DNA of 64,000 bases, taken from the NCBI RefSeq assembly GCF_009604385.1, contig NZ_WEGJ01000006.1, forward strand, positions 124,001-188,000. Reading direction: 5' to 3'. Shown here in pieces: positions 25,918 to 37,115 of the stretch. Made by a program: the position numbers and the translations under genes. The notes beneath the pieces are model-generated. The model was not told the DNA's origin. It worked only from the letters and a program-made list of their open reading frames with translations, and ran no database searches. The first letter of the stretch is position 1, and each line of letters starts with the position of its first letter. Origin of the DNA: Streptomyces smaragdinus. Lineage in GTDB: Bacteria; Actinomycetota; Actinomycetes; Streptomycetales; Streptomycetaceae.

Positions 25918-27087
25918 ATGGAGGTACTGCGCTGGCGGACCGGCGACGGTCCGATGGCCGAGTGGATCGAGCGGGTGCAGCGGCTCGTGTTCGGCCCCGG
26001 GACGTTCGAGCTGTCCGGTCCGGCGGTGTGGCCGGACCATCCCTACGGCATGGGGCTCGGCTCCGGGCTGGACGCCCGCGGGGTCGCCGAGCTGCTGACG
26101 GCGGACGGGGTCGGCCGGCTGTACGTGTCCTTCTCCCGCGGGATGACGCTGACGGCGCCCACGGCCGACATCCTCGCGGTGACCGGACGCGCCGCGGACG
26201 GCCGCGGCTCCGGTCACCGGGCGACGTACACCCCGGACGGCCCGGTGAAGCTGGCGGCGCCCGTCCGCTCCCCGGCGGAGCTCGGCGCCTGGCTGGACCA
26301 GCTGGCGCCGCTGTTCCCGGCGCCGGTGGAGGTCCCGGACCGCTCCACGGAGCCGTTTCCCGTCCCGCTGGCGACGGGCCTGCTCAGCGGCCCGGACACG
26401 GTCACGGTGTGCGTGGACACGCTGACCTCCCGGGAGAGCGTGGTCAACCCGACGACCGTGGTCTCCGTCGCCGCCGACCCGTCCCGGATCCCGGTGGACG
26501 CCGCCCTGGGCTGCCATCCGGCGGTGCTCCGTACGTATCCGGCGGCCACGTCCCGCGAGCTGGCGCACGCCCTCGCCGGGCTGGCGGCGGCCTGGGGCGC
26601 CCCGGCGGACGACGGCGCGCCGCCGGAGCGGGCCTCGTACCGGCGCGGGACGACGCTGCGCGTCCTGCGGATAGAGCACCGGCGCGCGACGCTGCGCCTC
26701 TCCCGCCCCGGCGCCCCGGAGCTCCACGTGACGGGGGACGTCTCCCGGCCCGCGGCCTGGACGGCGCCCCTCTTCTCCCCCGCCCTGCACGAGTCCCGGT
26801 CCACGGGCTCGCGGCGCGGACTGCAGCGCTGGCTGGAGGGCGTCGGGCAGGCGGTGTACGGCGGCCCCGCGGCGTGGTCCGTCACCGGGGCGACCGACTC
26901 CCCCGCGATGCCGCTGGGGGCCGCGGACCTGGCGCGGTGGCTGAAGGAGAACTGCCCCGGGCGCCGGCTCTCCGTCGGGGAATTCACCCCCGAGGGCGAG
27001 ACGGAACTCCTGAGCACCCGCACCCGCGACGGCTGGGCCACGGTCACCGGCCGGCGCCGCCCGGACCCGGGGACGCCAATGGCCTGA
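25918..27087 (+). CDS. Unknown protein with two related halves
   Basis: A 389-residue, probably cytoplasmic protein without signal peptide. GGGGGAGGGAG precedes the ATG. The N-terminal part (WIERVQRLVFGPGTFELSG to the LAVTG segment, ~15-95) and the C-terminal part (LQRWLEGVGQAVYGG to WATVTG, ~300-382) share residue order: W-I/L-E-x-V-x3-V-F/Y-G, then a PLG/GLG element, an L-x2-L helix, a RLYV/RLSV strand, T-x-L and V-T-G. I infer an internal duplication. I do not recognise the family. Confidence 0.7.
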   Translation: MEVLRWRTGDGPMAEWIERVQRLVFGPGTFELSGPAVWPDHPYGMGLGSGLDARGVAELLTADGVGRLYVSFSRGMTLTAPTADILAVTGRAADGRGSGHRATYTPDGPVKLAAPVRSPAELGAWLDQLAPLFPAPVEVPDRSTEPFPVPLATGLLSGPDTVTVCVDTLTSRESVVNPTTVVSVAADPSRIPVDAALGCHPAVLRTYPAATSRELAHALAGLAAAWGAPADDGAPPERASYRRGTTLRVLRIEHRRATLRLSRPGAPELHVTGDVSRPAAWTAPLFSPALHESRSTGSRRGLQRWLEGVGQAVYGGPAAWSVTGATDSPAMPLGAADLARWLKENCPGRRLSVGEFTPEGETELLSTRTRDGWATVTGRRRPDPGTPMA

Positions 27088-27104
27088 CCCCATGGGGTCA
27101 GGCC
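27081..27104. terminator. Perfect 24-bp palindrome between convergent genes
   Basis: Twelve-base arms without spacer (GGCCTGACCCCA and its complement), containing the stop codon of the 25918-27087 gene. It lies 15 bp before the 3' end of the RbpA-family gene on the other strand, so it can serve both directions. Confidence 0.75.
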
Positions 27105-27119
27105 ACCGTCAGGACGCGG

Positions 27120-27455
27120 TCAGATCTCGCCCCGGAGCTTCGCCAGCGCCTCGGCGAGAATCGCCTCGCCGTCGGCGTCCGAACGACGCTCGCGCACATA
27201 CGCCAGATGCGTCTTGTACGGCTCCGTACGCGGCGGGTCCGGGGGATTGTCCCGGTCCTGCCCCGCGGGGAACCCGCAGCGCGGGCAGTCCCACGTGTCC
27301 GGCACCTGCGCGTCGCTCGCAAAGCTGGGGCGTGTCTCGTGCCCGTTCGAGCACCAGAAGGAGACCCTGAGGCGCGGGGCGGACTCGCCGCGCTCTGCCT
27401 CCCCCATCGGCCCCGCTCCGACCCGGCTGCCCCGGATCGCGTTGCCACTTGCCAC
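27120..27455 (-). CDS. RNA polymerase-binding protein, RbpA family (paralogue type)
   Basis: A 111-residue RbpA-family protein. The zinc-ribbon-like core CSNGHETRPSFASDAQVPD with CPRCG and the C-terminal THLAYVRERRSDADGEAILA helix correspond to the YACEKGH...CKVCG and THWDMLMERR regions of classical RbpA. From memory the main S. coelicolor RbpA (SCO1421) has a different N-terminus, so this is likely the paralogue. RbpA proteins bind RNA polymerase and stabilise initiation. GTG follows GGGAG. It lies downstream of secG on the same strand. Confidence 0.82.
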   Translation of the reverse strand: MASGNAIRGSRVGAGPMGEAERGESAPRLRVSFWCSNGHETRPSFASDAQVPDTWDCPRCGFPAGQDRDNPPDPPRTEPYKTHLAYVRERRSDADGEAILAEALAKLRGEI

Positions 27456-27527
27456 GGTCGTTACTCCCTGCGTGATGGTGCTAAGAGTCGCCCCAGTCTA
27501 CGTACCCCGGCGTACTGCGGAAGCCGC

Positions 27528-27761
27528 CTAGTCGAACTTCATCAGCAGACCGAGTACGACGATGATGGCAAACCAGATCAGACCCACAACGACGGTGATG
27601 CGGTCAAGGTTGCGCTCGGCGACCGACGAACCACCCACGGACGACTGCATGCCACCGCCGAACATGTCGGACAGGCCGCCGCCCTTCCCCTTGTGCATGA
27701 GCACCAGCATCATCAGCAGCCCGCTGAAGATGATGAGGGCGATCGAGAACCCCACGACCAC
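27528..27761 (-). CDS. secG: Preprotein translocase subunit SecG
   Basis: A 77-residue membrane protein with two helices (IALIIFSGLLMMLVLMHKG and ITVVVGLIWFAIIVVLG) separated by the typical glycine-rich loop GGLSDMFGGGMQSSVGGSS. It is part of the SecYEG channel. It lies downstream of tpiA with its own AT-rich upstream region, the position usual in actinobacteria. Confidence 0.94.
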   Translation of the reverse strand: MVVGFSIALIIFSGLLMMLVLMHKGKGGGLSDMFGGGMQSSVGGSSVAERNLDRITVVVGLIWFAIIVVLGLLMKFD

Positions 27762-27784
27762 GGCTGGACCAACTCTCTCAGAAC

Positions 27785-27810
27785 GGACAAATTTATAAGA
27801 CTAGCGGGGG
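27785..27810 (-). promoter_or_regulatory. AT-rich stretch, possible secG promoter
   Basis: The minus strand reads CTTATAAATTTGTCC about 30 bp before the secG start, unusually AT-rich for the window and containing a TATAAA-like -10. No clear -35 was identified. Confidence 0.35.
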
Positions 27811-27889
27811 CCGGGCGGAATCGGTGCCCAGGGACACGCCGACCGGTCCGACCCCCGACAGGGTACGCCGAAGAGGCCTCCCGGGCCTA

Positions 27890-28663
27890 CTACTGGTCCC
27901 GGAACCGCACGATCTTGACGAATTCGTCGGCGTCCAGCGCCGCCCCGCCGACCAGTGCGCCGTCGACGTCCGGCTGCGCCATGATCGCGGCGACGTTCCC
28001 GGCCTTGACCGAGCCGCCGTACTGGATCCGCACCCCGTCCGCGAGTTCCTGGCTGTAGAGCTCGGCGAGCCGGCCGCGGATCGCCCCGCAGACCTCCTGC
28101 GCGTCCTCGGGGGTGGCGACCTCGCCGGTGCCGATGGCCCACACCGGCTCGTACGCGATCACGATCGTCGCCGCCTGCTCGGCGGGGATGTCCTTGAGCG
28201 CGCCGTCGAGCTGGTTCAGCGTGTACTGGACCTGCTGGCCGGCCTTGCGGATGTCCAGTCCCTCGCCCACGCACAGGATCGGCGTGATGCCGTACTTGAA
28301 CGCGGCCTTGACCTTGGCGTTCACGATCTCGTCGGACTCGGCGTGGTACTGCCGGCGCTCGGAGTGGCCGATCGCCGTGTACGCGCACTTCAGCTTGGCC
28401 AGCATCGGACCGGAGATCTCCCCGGTGTACGCGCCGGAGTCGTGCGCCGAGATGTCCTGGGCGCCGTACCTGATCTTCAGCTTATCGCCGTCGACGAGGG
28501 TCTGCACCGACCGGAGGTCGGTGAAGGGCGGCAGGACGGCGACCTCGACGGCCTCGTAGTCCTTGTCCGCGAGGGCGAAGGCGAGCTTCTGGACATGGGC
28601 GATGGCCTCGAGGTGGTTGAGGTTCATCTTCCAGTTGCCCGCCATCAGGGGCGTACGGGTCAT
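27890..28663 (-). CDS. tpiA: Triosephosphate isomerase
   Basis: A 257-residue TIM-barrel enzyme interconverting dihydroxyacetone phosphate and glyceraldehyde-3-P. NWKMN at the N-terminus, IGHSERR (catalytic His), [11 protein letters not shown] (catalytic Glu) and [10 protein letters not shown] are all present. It starts five bases after the pgk stop, so pgk and tpiA are one operon. Confidence 0.96.
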   Translation of the reverse strand: MTRTPLMAGNWKMNLNHLEAIAHVQKLAFALADKDYEAVEVAVLPPFTDLRSVQTLVDGDKLKIRYGAQDISAHDSGAYTGEISGPMLAKLKCAYTAIGHSERRQYHAESDEIVNAKVKAAFKYGITPILCVGEGLDIRKAGQQVQYTLNQLDGALKDIPAEQAATIVIAYEPVWAIGTGEVATPEDAQEVCGAIRGRLAELYSQELADGVRIQYGGSVKAGNVAAIMAQPDVDGALVGGAALDADEFVKIVRFRDQ

Positions 28664-28668
28664 GGGGG

Positions 28669-29880
28669 TCAGTCCTCCAGTGCGGCGAGGCCGGGGAGCG
28701 TCTTGCCCTCGAGGTATTCGAGGGAGGCGCCGCCACCGGTCGAGATGTGGCCGAACGCGTTCTCGTCGAAGCCCAGCAGCCGGACCGCGGCTGCGGAGTC
28801 ACCGCCGCCGACGACCGAGAAGGCCGGACTGTCGACGAGCGCCTGCGCGATCGCGCGGGTGCCCTCGGCGTAGTCGGGGTGTTCAAAGACGCCCATCGGA
28901 CCGTTCCAGAACACGGTGCCGGCGTCGGCGATCCTCGAGGCGAAGAGCTCGCGGCTCTCGGGGCCGATGTCCAGGCCCATCAGGTCCGCGGGGATGTTCT
29001 GCGCGGACACCGTCTGCGGACCGGTGTCCGCCTGGGCCTTCAGGTCCGGGAAGCCGGGGCCGGCGACGACGTCGACGGGGAGCACGAACTCCACGCCGAG
29101 CTCCTTGGCCCGGGACAGGTACTCGGTGACGGCCGGGAGCTGGTCCTCCTGCAGGAGGCTGCCGCCGACCTCGTGGCCCTGGGCCCTGAGGAAGGTGAAC
29201 ACCATGCCGCCGCCGACGAGGATCCGGTCGGCCTTGGTGAGCAGGTTGTCGATCACCGCGAGCTTGTCGGAGACCTTGGAGCCGCCGAGGACGACGACGT
29301 AGGGCCGCTTCACCTCGTCGGTGAGCTGCTTCAGCACGCCCACCTCGGTGGCGATGAGCCTGCCCGCGGCGTGCGGGAGGCGGGCGGGCAGGTCGTACAC
29401 CGAGGCGTGCTTGCGGTGGACGGCGCCGAAGCCGTCGCCCACGTACAGCTCGGCCAGGGCCGCCAGCTCGTCGGCGAAGGCGCCGCGCTCGGCGTCGTCC
29501 TTGCTCGTCTCGCCGGCGTTGAAGCGCAGGTTCTCCAGCAGCGTGACCTCGCCGTCGCCGAGGGCGGCGACGGTGGCCTTCGCGCTCTCACCCACGGTGT
29601 CGGTGGCGAAGGCCACCGGCCGCCCGAGGATCTCGCCGAGCCGCACGGCGGCCGGGGCGAGGGAGAACCGCGGGTCGGGCGCACCCTTGGGGCGCCCGAG
29701 GTGCGAGGCGACGATCACCCGGGCGCCGGCCTCGGCCAGCGCGGCGATCGTCGGGGCGACGGCGCGGATCCGGCCGTCGTCGGTGATGGTGGTGCCGTCC
29801 AGCGGCACGTTGAGGTCGGCGCGGACGAAGACCCGCTTGCCGGTCACGCCCTCCGCGAGGAGGTCGTCGAGCGTCTTCAT
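28669..29880 (-). CDS. pgk: Phosphoglycerate kinase
   Basis: A 403-residue two-domain glycolytic kinase. [10 protein letters not shown] at the N-terminus, [31 protein letters not shown] and [13 protein letters not shown] match the family. It lies downstream of gap across a 127-bp gap containing a large hairpin and directly upstream of tpiA. Confidence 0.96.
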   Translation of the reverse strand: MKTLDDLLAEGVTGKRVFVRADLNVPLDGTTITDDGRIRAVAPTIAALAEAGARVIVASHLGRPKGAPDPRFSLAPAAVRLGEILGRPVAFATDTVGESAKATVAALGDGEVTLLENLRFNAGETSKDDAERGAFADELAALAELYVGDGFGAVHRKHASVYDLPARLPHAAGRLIATEVGVLKQLTDEVKRPYVVVLGGSKVSDKLAVIDNLLTKADRILVGGGMVFTFLRAQGHEVGGSLLQEDQLPAVTEYLSRAKELGVEFVLPVDVVAGPGFPDLKAQADTGPQTVSAQNIPADLMGLDIGPESRELFASRIADAGTVFWNGPMGVFEHPDYAEGTRAIAQALVDSPAFSVVGGGDSAAAVRLLGFDENAFGHISTGGGASLEYLEGKTLPGLAALED

Positions 29881-29934
29881 GGTCGGGGACTCCCGGTACT
29901 GCGGATTTGTGCACGAGTCGGTGAACAGGGGGGC

Positions 29935-29988
29935 GACACACGGGCCCCGCAGGGGCGTTCGAGAAGCCGCTGCGGGGCCCGGCGTGTC
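29935..29988 (-). terminator. Large hairpin between gap and pgk (attenuator or partial terminator)
   Basis: Twelve-base perfect arms (29941-29952 and 29970-29981), extended by GACAC/GTGTC with a small bulge, enclose a 17-nt loop. With no T-tract it could act as a partial terminator or mRNA-stabilising structure setting gap above pgk-tpiA. Confidence 0.6.
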
Positions 29989-30007
29989 ACTGTCTGGGGT
30001 CGTACGG

Positions 30008-31144
<1,137 letters not shown>

Positions 31145-31232
31145 TCACGTTGCGTGATCAATGGAGCGGGGGTCCGCTCACACGCGCGGATCCGGACGGA
31201 TCGGTCGGACACGGGCGCCCGGCCCATGCCCG

Positions 31233-32210
31233 TCAACCGACCATTTCCTCCGTCAGATTGGACTCCGTACCCGGGATACCGAGGTCCGAGGCCTTCTTGT
31301 CGGCCATCGCCAGCAGCCGGCGGATCCGGCCGGCGACCGCGTCCTTGGTGAGCGGCGGATCGGCGAGGGCACCGAGCTCCTCCAGCGACGCCTGCTTGTG
31401 CTCCATGCGCAGCCGGCCGGCCGCCGCGAGATGCTCGGGGACCTCCTCGCCGAGGATCTCCAGCGCCCGCTGCACCCGGGCCCCGGCGGCCACTGCCGCG
31501 CGGGCCGAGCGGCGCAGGTTGGCGTCGTCGAAGTTCGCCAGCCGGTTCGCCGTGGCGCGCACCTCGCGGCGCATCCGGCGCTCCTCCCAGGCCAGCACCG
31601 ACTCGTGCGCCCCGAGCCGGGTCAGCAGCGCCCCGATCGCGTCGCCGTCGCGGACGACGACCCGGTCCACGCCGCGCACCTCGCGCGCCTTGCCGGGGAT
31701 GCCGAGCCGCCGGGCGGCGCCGACCAGGGCGAGGGCGGCCTCCGGGCCGGGGCAGGTGACCTCGAGCGACGAGGAGCGGCCGGGCTCCGTGAGCGAGCCG
31801 TGCGCGAGGAACGCGCCGCGCCAGGCGGCCTCCGCGTCGCAGGTGGCGCCGGAGACGACCTGGGGCGGCAGCCCGCGGATCGGCCGGCCGCGCCCGTCGA
31901 CCAGGCCCGTCTGCCGGGCGAGCTGGTCACCGCCGGCGACCACCCGCACCACGTACCGCGAACCGCGGCGCAGCCCGCCGGGGGCCATCACCACCAGGTC
32001 CGAGTTGTGGCCGAAGATCTCCAGGATGTCCTTGCGCAGCCGGCGCGCGGCGATCCCCGTGTCGAGCTCGGCCTCGATCACGATCCGGCCGCTGACGAGG
32101 TGCAGCCCGCCCGCGAACCGCAGCGTCGCGGAGACCTCCGCCTTGCGGCAGCAGGTCCGGGTGACGGGGAGGCGGGAGATCTCGTCCTTCACCGCGCCTG
32201 TCATCGCCAT
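31233..32210 (-). CDS. whiA: Sporulation transcription regulator WhiA
   Basis: A 325-residue WhiA: an N-terminal LAGLIDADG-like fold ([40 protein letters not shown]) and a C-terminal HTH ([20 protein letters not shown]). In Streptomyces, WhiA together with WhiB activates sporulation septation genes. Start ATG 32210 overlaps the yvcK stop; a second ATG two codons on is also possible. It sits at the end of the uvrC-rapZ-yvcK-whiA row. Confidence 0.95.
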   Translation of the reverse strand: MAMTGAVKDEISRLPVTRTCCRKAEVSATLRFAGGLHLVSGRIVIEAELDTGIAARRLRKDILEIFGHNSDLVVMAPGGLRRGSRYVVRVVAGGDQLARQTGLVDGRGRPIRGLPPQVVSGATCDAEAAWRGAFLAHGSLTEPGRSSSLEVTCPGPEAALALVGAARRLGIPGKAREVRGVDRVVVRDGDAIGALLTRLGAHESVLAWEERRMRREVRATANRLANFDDANLRRSARAAVAAGARVQRALEILGEEVPEHLAAAGRLRMEHKQASLEELGALADPPLTKDAVAGRIRRLLAMADKKASDLGIPGTESNLTEEMVG

Positions 32211-33241
32211 GGGCCGATCCTTCCATGCATCCGGAAAATACGGTCGTACGCGGCTGCCAGCAGCTCCGGGTCGTGCCGGTCCGTGCTGCCGGCGGCGGCC
32301 ACCGCCGCCAGCTCGACCGAGGCCCCGAGCCGGCCGGCGGCGGCCAGCAGCCGTTCCCGGTCGGGGACGCCGGACACGGCCGCCTCGTCGGCGAGCACCA
32401 CGTCGAAGGCGAGTTTAGGGGCGTGTCGTGCCAAAACCTCCACATGACGCTGCGGGGAAAATCCTTCCGTTTCTCCCGGCTGGGGTGCCAGGTTCAGCGA
32501 GAGCACCCGCCGGGCCCTGGTCTCCGTGAGGGCGTCGCGCAGCTCGGGGACCAGCAGATGCGGGATCACGGAGGTGAACCAGGACCCCGGGCCGAGGATC
32601 ACCCAGTCGGCCTCCAGCACCGCCGCCACGGCCTCCGGGACGGCCGGCGGGTCGTACGGGACGAGCTGGACCCCGACGACCTCGCCCTCGGTGAGCGCCA
32701 CGTTGGCCTGGCCGCGGACGGTCGACAGCTCGTCGGGGCGGGCCCTGTCCAGGCCGCGGACGTCGGCGGTGAGCTCCAGCGGCACGGCGGACATCGGGAG
32801 CACCCTGCCCTGCGCGCCGAGGAGCCGGCCGACCAGGTCCAGGGCCTGGACGTGGTCGCCGAGCTGCTCCCACAGGGCGACGATCAGCAGATTGCCGACG
32901 GCGTGCCCGTGCAGGTCGCCCCGGGAGGCGAAGCGGTGCTGGATGACCCGGGCCCAGGTCTGGCCCCAGTCGTCGTCCCCGCACAGCGCCGCCAGGGCCT
33001 TGCGCAGATCGCCGGGCGGGAGCACGTCGAGCTCGTCGCGGAGCCGGCCGCTGGAGCCGCCGTCGTCGGCGACGGTGACGACGGCCGTCAGATCGCCGGT
33101 GATCCGGCGCAGGGCCGCCAGGGACGCCGACAGGCCCATACCGCCGCCGAGCGCGACGACCTTGGGCTGGGCCCCGCCCCGGCGCCGGGTGGCGCCCCGG
33201 CGGCGCAGCCGGATGGTCCGGCCGATGGTGCTGCGTGTCAC
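32201..33241 (-). CDS. yvcK: Gluconeogenesis factor YvcK/CofD-like protein
   Basis: A 346-residue YvcK-type protein of the CofD superfamily. [50 protein letters not shown] and [17 protein letters not shown] are characteristic; members bind UDP-sugars and influence carbon and cell-wall metabolism. The Arg-rich N-terminus ([14 protein letters not shown]) is extra. It overlaps whiA and follows rapZ, the conserved actinobacterial and firmicute order. Confidence 0.93.
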   Translation of the reverse strand: MTRSTIGRTIRLRRRGATRRRGGAQPKVVALGGGMGLSASLAALRRITGDLTAVVTVADDGGSSGRLRDELDVLPPGDLRKALAALCGDDDWGQTWARVIQHRFASRGDLHGHAVGNLLIVALWEQLGDHVQALDLVGRLLGAQGRVLPMSAVPLELTADVRGLDRARPDELSTVRGQANVALTEGEVVGVQLVPYDPPAVPEAVAAVLEADWVILGPGSWFTSVIPHLLVPELRDALTETRARRVLSLNLAPQPGETEGFSPQRHVEVLARHAPKLAFDVVLADEAAVSGVPDRERLLAAAGRLGASVELAAVAAAGSTDRHDPELLAAAYDRIFRMHGRIGPWR

Positions 33242-33319
33242 AGCGGCTGCCTCACTATCACCTCACGAAACGCCGTCCCCCTCGGAGGACGGAAACCACT
33301 GCCGACCGCGCGGGAGCGC

Positions 33320-34285
33320 TCACTCCCGTCCCATGTCACGGTGGACGATCACCGTCTCCACGCCGTCCGAGGCCAGCCGGCGCGCCAGGCGCTCCGACAT
33401 GGCGACGGAGCGGTGCTTGCCGCCCGTGCAGCCGACGGCGATGGTCACGTAGCGCTTGCCCTCGCGCCGGTAGCCCGTGGCGATCAGGCGCAGCAGCTCG
33501 GCGTACCGGTCGAGGAACTCCTTGGCGCCGGGCTGGTCGAAAACGTACGTGGCCACCTCGTCGTTCAGCCCGGTGAAGGGGCGCAGCTCGGGCACCCAGT
33601 GCGGGTTCGGCAGGAAGCGGCAGTCGACGACCAGGTCGGCGTCGACGGGCAGGCCGTACTTGTAGCCGAAGGACATCACCGTGGCCCGCAGCTCCGGCTC
33701 GTCCTCCCCCGCGAACTGGGCGTCGAGCTTGGCGCGCAGCTCGTGCACGTTCAGCGAGGAGGTGTCGATCACCAGGTCGGCGTCGCCGCGCAGCTCGCGC
33801 AGCAGGTCCCGCTCGGCGGCGATGCCGTCGACGATCCGGCCGTCGCCCTGCAGCGGATGCGGCCGGCGGACGGACTCGAAGCGGCGGACCAGGGCCTCGT
33901 CGGACGCCTCGAGGAACACCGTGCGCCGCGTGACGTGCTTGGCGCTGAGGTCGGCGAGGGACTCGCGGAGGTTGTCGAAGAAGCGCCGGCCGCGGACGTC
34001 GACGACGACGGCGATCCGGGCGACGTTGCCCTGGGAGCGGGCGCCGAGGTCGACCATGGTGGGGATGAGCGCGGGCGGCAGATTGTCCACCACGAACCAG
34101 CCGAGGTCCTCCAGACACTTGGCCGCGGTGGAGCGGCCGGCGCCGGACATCCCGGAGATGATGACCAGCTCGGGGATCGCCGCCTCGGCCGCCTCGCCCG
34201 GCTCGATCGTCGCACCCCCGATCGCCTCGCCGGCCGTCGCTTCGGTGCTCGTCCGGTCCGTCTCGTCCGCGTCGCGCTCGTTCAT
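33320..34285 (-). CDS. rapZ: RNase adapter protein RapZ
   Basis: A 321-residue P-loop nucleotide-binding protein. Walker A is [59 protein letters not shown] and [11 protein letters not shown] are conserved RapZ/YvcJ segments. ATG at 34285 follows a GGGGGC stretch. The acidic N-terminal ~40 residues are a non-conserved extension. It is located between uvrC and yvcK. Confidence 0.94.
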   Translation of the reverse strand: MNERDADETDRTSTEATAGEAIGGATIEPGEAAEAAIPELVIISGMSGAGRSTAAKCLEDLGWFVVDNLPPALIPTMVDLGARSQGNVARIAVVVDVRGRRFFDNLRESLADLSAKHVTRRTVFLEASDEALVRRFESVRRPHPLQGDGRIVDGIAAERDLLRELRGDADLVIDTSSLNVHELRAKLDAQFAGEDEPELRATVMSFGYKYGLPVDADLVVDCRFLPNPHWVPELRPFTGLNDEVATYVFDQPGAKEFLDRYAELLRLIATGYRREGKRYVTIAVGCTGGKHRSVAMSERLARRLASDGVETVIVHRDMGRE

Positions 34286-34370
34286 CCGTTTGCCCCCGGT
34301 CGTCGGTTCCGTACTGCTGTGGATCGTGCCGCCGGATCGTACCGGCCGCTGTGTCAATCGTGCCTCTGCG

Positions 34371-36362
34371 TCAATCGTCTTCCATGATCTCTCCCGTGGC
34401 GGTGTTCACCGCGGGAGCGGCGGGCGAGGTCTTGGCCAGGGCCGCGGCGATCGCCTCGGCCGTACGGCGGCCGATGCCGGGGACCTCGCACAGCTGGTCA
34501 ATGGTGGCAGCCCGGAGCCGTTTGAGTGACCCGAAGTGCTTGAGCAGGGCCGTGCGCCGGGTGTCGCCCAGGCCCGGCACGTCGTCCAGCGGGCCGGCCT
34601 TCATGCTCGCCGCGCGCTTCTTGCGCTGGTAGGAGATGGCGAAGCGGTGCGCCTCGTCCCGGACGCGCTGCAGCAGATACAGGCCCTCGCTGGAGCGGGG
34701 CAGCACCACCGGGTCGTCCTCGCCGGGCAGCCAGACCTCCTCCAGCCGCTTGGCGAGCCCGCAGACGGCGACGTCGTCTATGCCGAGCTCGGCCAGGGCC
34801 TTCGCGGCGGCGGCGACCTGGGGCCGGCCGCCGTCGACGACCACGAGCTGCGGGGGGTAGGCGAACTTCTTCGGGCGGCCGGTCTCGTCCCGCGTGGTGT
34901 CCGGGACCTCACCCTCGGGAGTCCCGTCGGCGGGCTGCTCGCCGACGCCCTCACCGGTACGGGCCTTGTCCGCCAGATAGCGCCTGAACCTGCGGGTGAG
35001 CACCTCGTGCATCGCGCGGACGTCGTCCTGGCCGGCGAAGCTCTTGATCTCGAAGCGCCGGTACTCGCTCTTGCGGACGAGGCCGTCCTCAAAGACCACC
35101 ATCGAGCCCACCACGTCGTCGCCCTGCAGATGCGAGATGTCGTAGCACTCGATGCGCAGCGGCGCCGTGTCCAGGTCGAGGGCCTGCGCGATCTCCTCCA
35201 GGGCGCGCGAGCGCGTGGTGAGGTCGGAGGCGCGTTTGGTCTTGTGCAGTACGAGGGCCTGCTGGGCGTTGCGCCGGACCGTCTCCATCAGCGCCTTCTT
35301 GTCGCCGCGCTGCGGGATGCGCAGGTCGACGCGCGAGCCCCGGCGGCCGGCGAGCCACTCCCGGACCGGCGCGACGGGCTCGGGGAGGGCCGGGACCAGC
35401 ACCTCGCGCGGCACGGCGTCGCCGCTCTCCTCGCCGTACAGCTGCTGCAGGGCGTGCTCGACGAGGCCGGCGGAGGTGACGTCCTCGACCTTGTCCGTGA
35501 CCCAGCCGCGCTGGCCGCGGACCCGGCCGCCGCGGACGTGGAAGATCTGCACGGCGGCCTCCAGCTCGTCCTCGGCGAGGGCGATCAGGTCGGCGTCCGT
35601 GGCGTCGGTGAGGACGACGGCGTTCTTCTCCATGGCGTGGCGCAGCGCCTCGATGTCGTCGCGCAGCCGGGCGGCCCGCTCGTACTCCATCTCCTCGGAC
35701 GCCTCGCGCATCTGCGTCTCGAGCCGCCTGAGGTAGCCCGCCGTGCGGCCGGCCATGAAGTCGCAGAACTCCTCGGCCAGTTCGCGGTGCTCCTCGGCGC
35801 TGATCCGGTCCACGCAGGGGGCGGAGCACTTGCCGATGTAGCCGAGGAGGCAGGGGCGGCCGATCTGGCGGGAGCGCTTGAACACGCCGGCGGAGCAGGT
35901 GCGTACGGGGAAGGCGCGGAGCATCAGGTCGACCGTCTCGCGGATCGCCCAGGCATGGCCGTACGGGCCGAAGTAGCGCACGCCCTTCTTCTTCGGGCCG
36001 CGCATCACCAGGACGCGCGGATACTCCTCGTTCATCGTGACGGCCAGGGACGGATAGCTCTTGTCGTCGCGGTACTTGACGTTGAACCGCGGGTCGTACT
36101 CCTTGATCCAGGAGTACTCCAGCTGCAGCGCCTCGACCTCGGTGGAGACGACCGTCCACTCCACGGACGCGGCGGTGGTCACCATCGTGCGCGTGCGCTG
36201 ATGGAGTCCGGCGAGGTCCTGGAAGTACGACGCGAGGCGCTGGCGGAGGCTCTTCGCCTTTCCGACGTAGATCACCCGGCCGTGCTCGTCCCGGAACCTG
36301 TACACCCCCGGGGAGTCGGGGATCTGCCCGGGCTTGGGGCGGTAGGTGGAGGGATCGGCCAT
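34371..36362 (-). CDS. uvrC: Excinuclease ABC subunit C
   Basis: A 663-residue dual-incision endonuclease of nucleotide excision repair. An N-terminal GIY-YIG domain ([20 protein letters not shown]), Cys residues in [13 protein letters not shown], a UVR motif (~205-240), the RNase H-like endonuclease domain ([34 protein letters not shown]) and C-terminal helix-hairpin-helix motifs ([15 protein letters not shown]) are all visible. ATG at 36362 is preferred over GTG 36371 because TAGGGT lies seven bases upstream, a leaderless layout. Confidence 0.95.
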   Translation of the reverse strand: MADPSTYRPKPGQIPDSPGVYRFRDEHGRVIYVGKAKSLRQRLASYFQDLAGLHQRTRTMVTTAASVEWTVVSTEVEALQLEYSWIKEYDPRFNVKYRDDKSYPSLAVTMNEEYPRVLVMRGPKKKGVRYFGPYGHAWAIRETVDLMLRAFPVRTCSAGVFKRSRQIGRPCLLGYIGKCSAPCVDRISAEEHRELAEEFCDFMAGRTAGYLRRLETQMREASEEMEYERAARLRDDIEALRHAMEKNAVVLTDATDADLIALAEDELEAAVQIFHVRGGRVRGQRGWVTDKVEDVTSAGLVEHALQQLYGEESGDAVPREVLVPALPEPVAPVREWLAGRRGSRVDLRIPQRGDKKALMETVRRNAQQALVLHKTKRASDLTTRSRALEEIAQALDLDTAPLRIECYDISHLQGDDVVGSMVVFEDGLVRKSEYRRFEIKSFAGQDDVRAMHEVLTRRFRRYLADKARTGEGVGEQPADGTPEGEVPDTTRDETGRPKKFAYPPQLVVVDGGRPQVAAAAKALAELGIDDVAVCGLAKRLEEVWLPGEDDPVVLPRSSEGLYLLQRVRDEAHRFAISYQRKKRAASMKAGPLDDVPGLGDTRRTALLKHFGSLKRLRAATIDQLCEVPGIGRRTAEAIAAALAKTSPAAPAVNTATGEIMEDD

Positions 36363-36369
36363 GGTCCCC

Positions 36370-36375
36370 ACCCTA
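36370..36375 (-). promoter_or_regulatory. -10 element of probable leaderless uvrC promoter
   Basis: Minus-strand TAGGGT, seven bases before the uvrC ATG, with no Shine-Dalgarno sequence in between. Confidence 0.45.
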
Positions 36376-36407
36376 CTGGGGGCGTCCGACAGTCATTCCC
36401 GGCGGAC

Positions 36408-36435
36408 TTGGCCCGTCGGCATGTCGCGATATAGC
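36408..36435 (+). promoter_or_regulatory. Candidate promoter of the DUF1707 gene
   Basis: TTGGCC (36408-36413) and TATAGC (36430-36435) are separated by 16 bp, a reasonable match to the main vegetative promoter pattern, about 60 bp before the start codon. Confidence 0.45.
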
Positions 36436-36497
36436 GTGGACGTTCAGGTCAGCGTCGTCCGTGTGCCGCGGACGACGGCCCGGGAACAGGGGGAACG

Positions 36498-37115
36498 ATG
36501 TCGGCAGAGGTCTCGCCCAGCGGTCAGGACTCGGGGGCCGGGGGGCCGAAGGGCCCGCTGCCCGCCCTGCGGGCCTCGCACGCGGACCGGGACCGGGTGG
36601 TGGACGTGCTGCGGATCGCCGCCGGGGACGGGCTGCTGACCTCCGAGGAGCTGGACGAGCGGGTGGAGGCGGCCCTGTCGGCGCGGACGGTCGACGAGCT
36701 GGGCCCGCTCACCGCGGATCTGCCCGGGAGCGCGGCCCCGGCCCGCGCCGGGGGCGACGACACGGCCCGGATCGAGCGGCGGTTCAGCACGGTGACGCGC
36801 GAGGGGCGCTGGCCGGTCCCCCGGCGGATGGAGCTGGACACCGAGTGGTCGGCGGTGACGCTGGACTTCACGGAGGCCGTCATCACCCACGACACGCTGG
36901 TCATCGACGTGGACATGCAGGGCAAGACGCTGACGCTGATCACTCCGCCGGGGGTCGTGGTCAACACGGACGACCTGGCGCTGGAGCACGCCCGGCTCCG
37001 GGTGCGCCGGACACCGGACGCCGGGGAGCGGGTCGTGCTGCGGGTGGAGCTCGTCGGCACGAAGCGCTTCGGGCGGGTGCTGGTGCGCCCGCCGCGGCGG
37101 CGCAGGCGTCGTTAG
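36498..37115 (+). CDS. DUF1707 domain protein
   Basis: A 205-residue protein. Residues ~25-75 form the DUF1707 (SHOCT-like) motif: LRASHADRDRVVDVLRIAAG, DGLLTSEELDERVEAALSAR, TVDELGPLTADLP. The C-terminal half (VTLDFTEAVITHDTLVIDVD) is a predicted beta-helix-like region seen in cell-wall-stress LiaF-type proteins; the extreme C-terminus is Arg-rich. AGGGGGAACG precedes the ATG. Function unknown. Confidence 0.8.
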   Translation: MSAEVSPSGQDSGAGGPKGPLPALRASHADRDRVVDVLRIAAGDGLLTSEELDERVEAALSARTVDELGPLTADLPGSAAPARAGGDDTARIERRFSTVTREGRWPVPRRMELDTEWSAVTLDFTEAVITHDTLVIDVDMQGKTLTLITPPGVVVNTDDLALEHARLRVRRTPDAGERVVLRVELVGTKRFGRVLVRPPRRRRRR

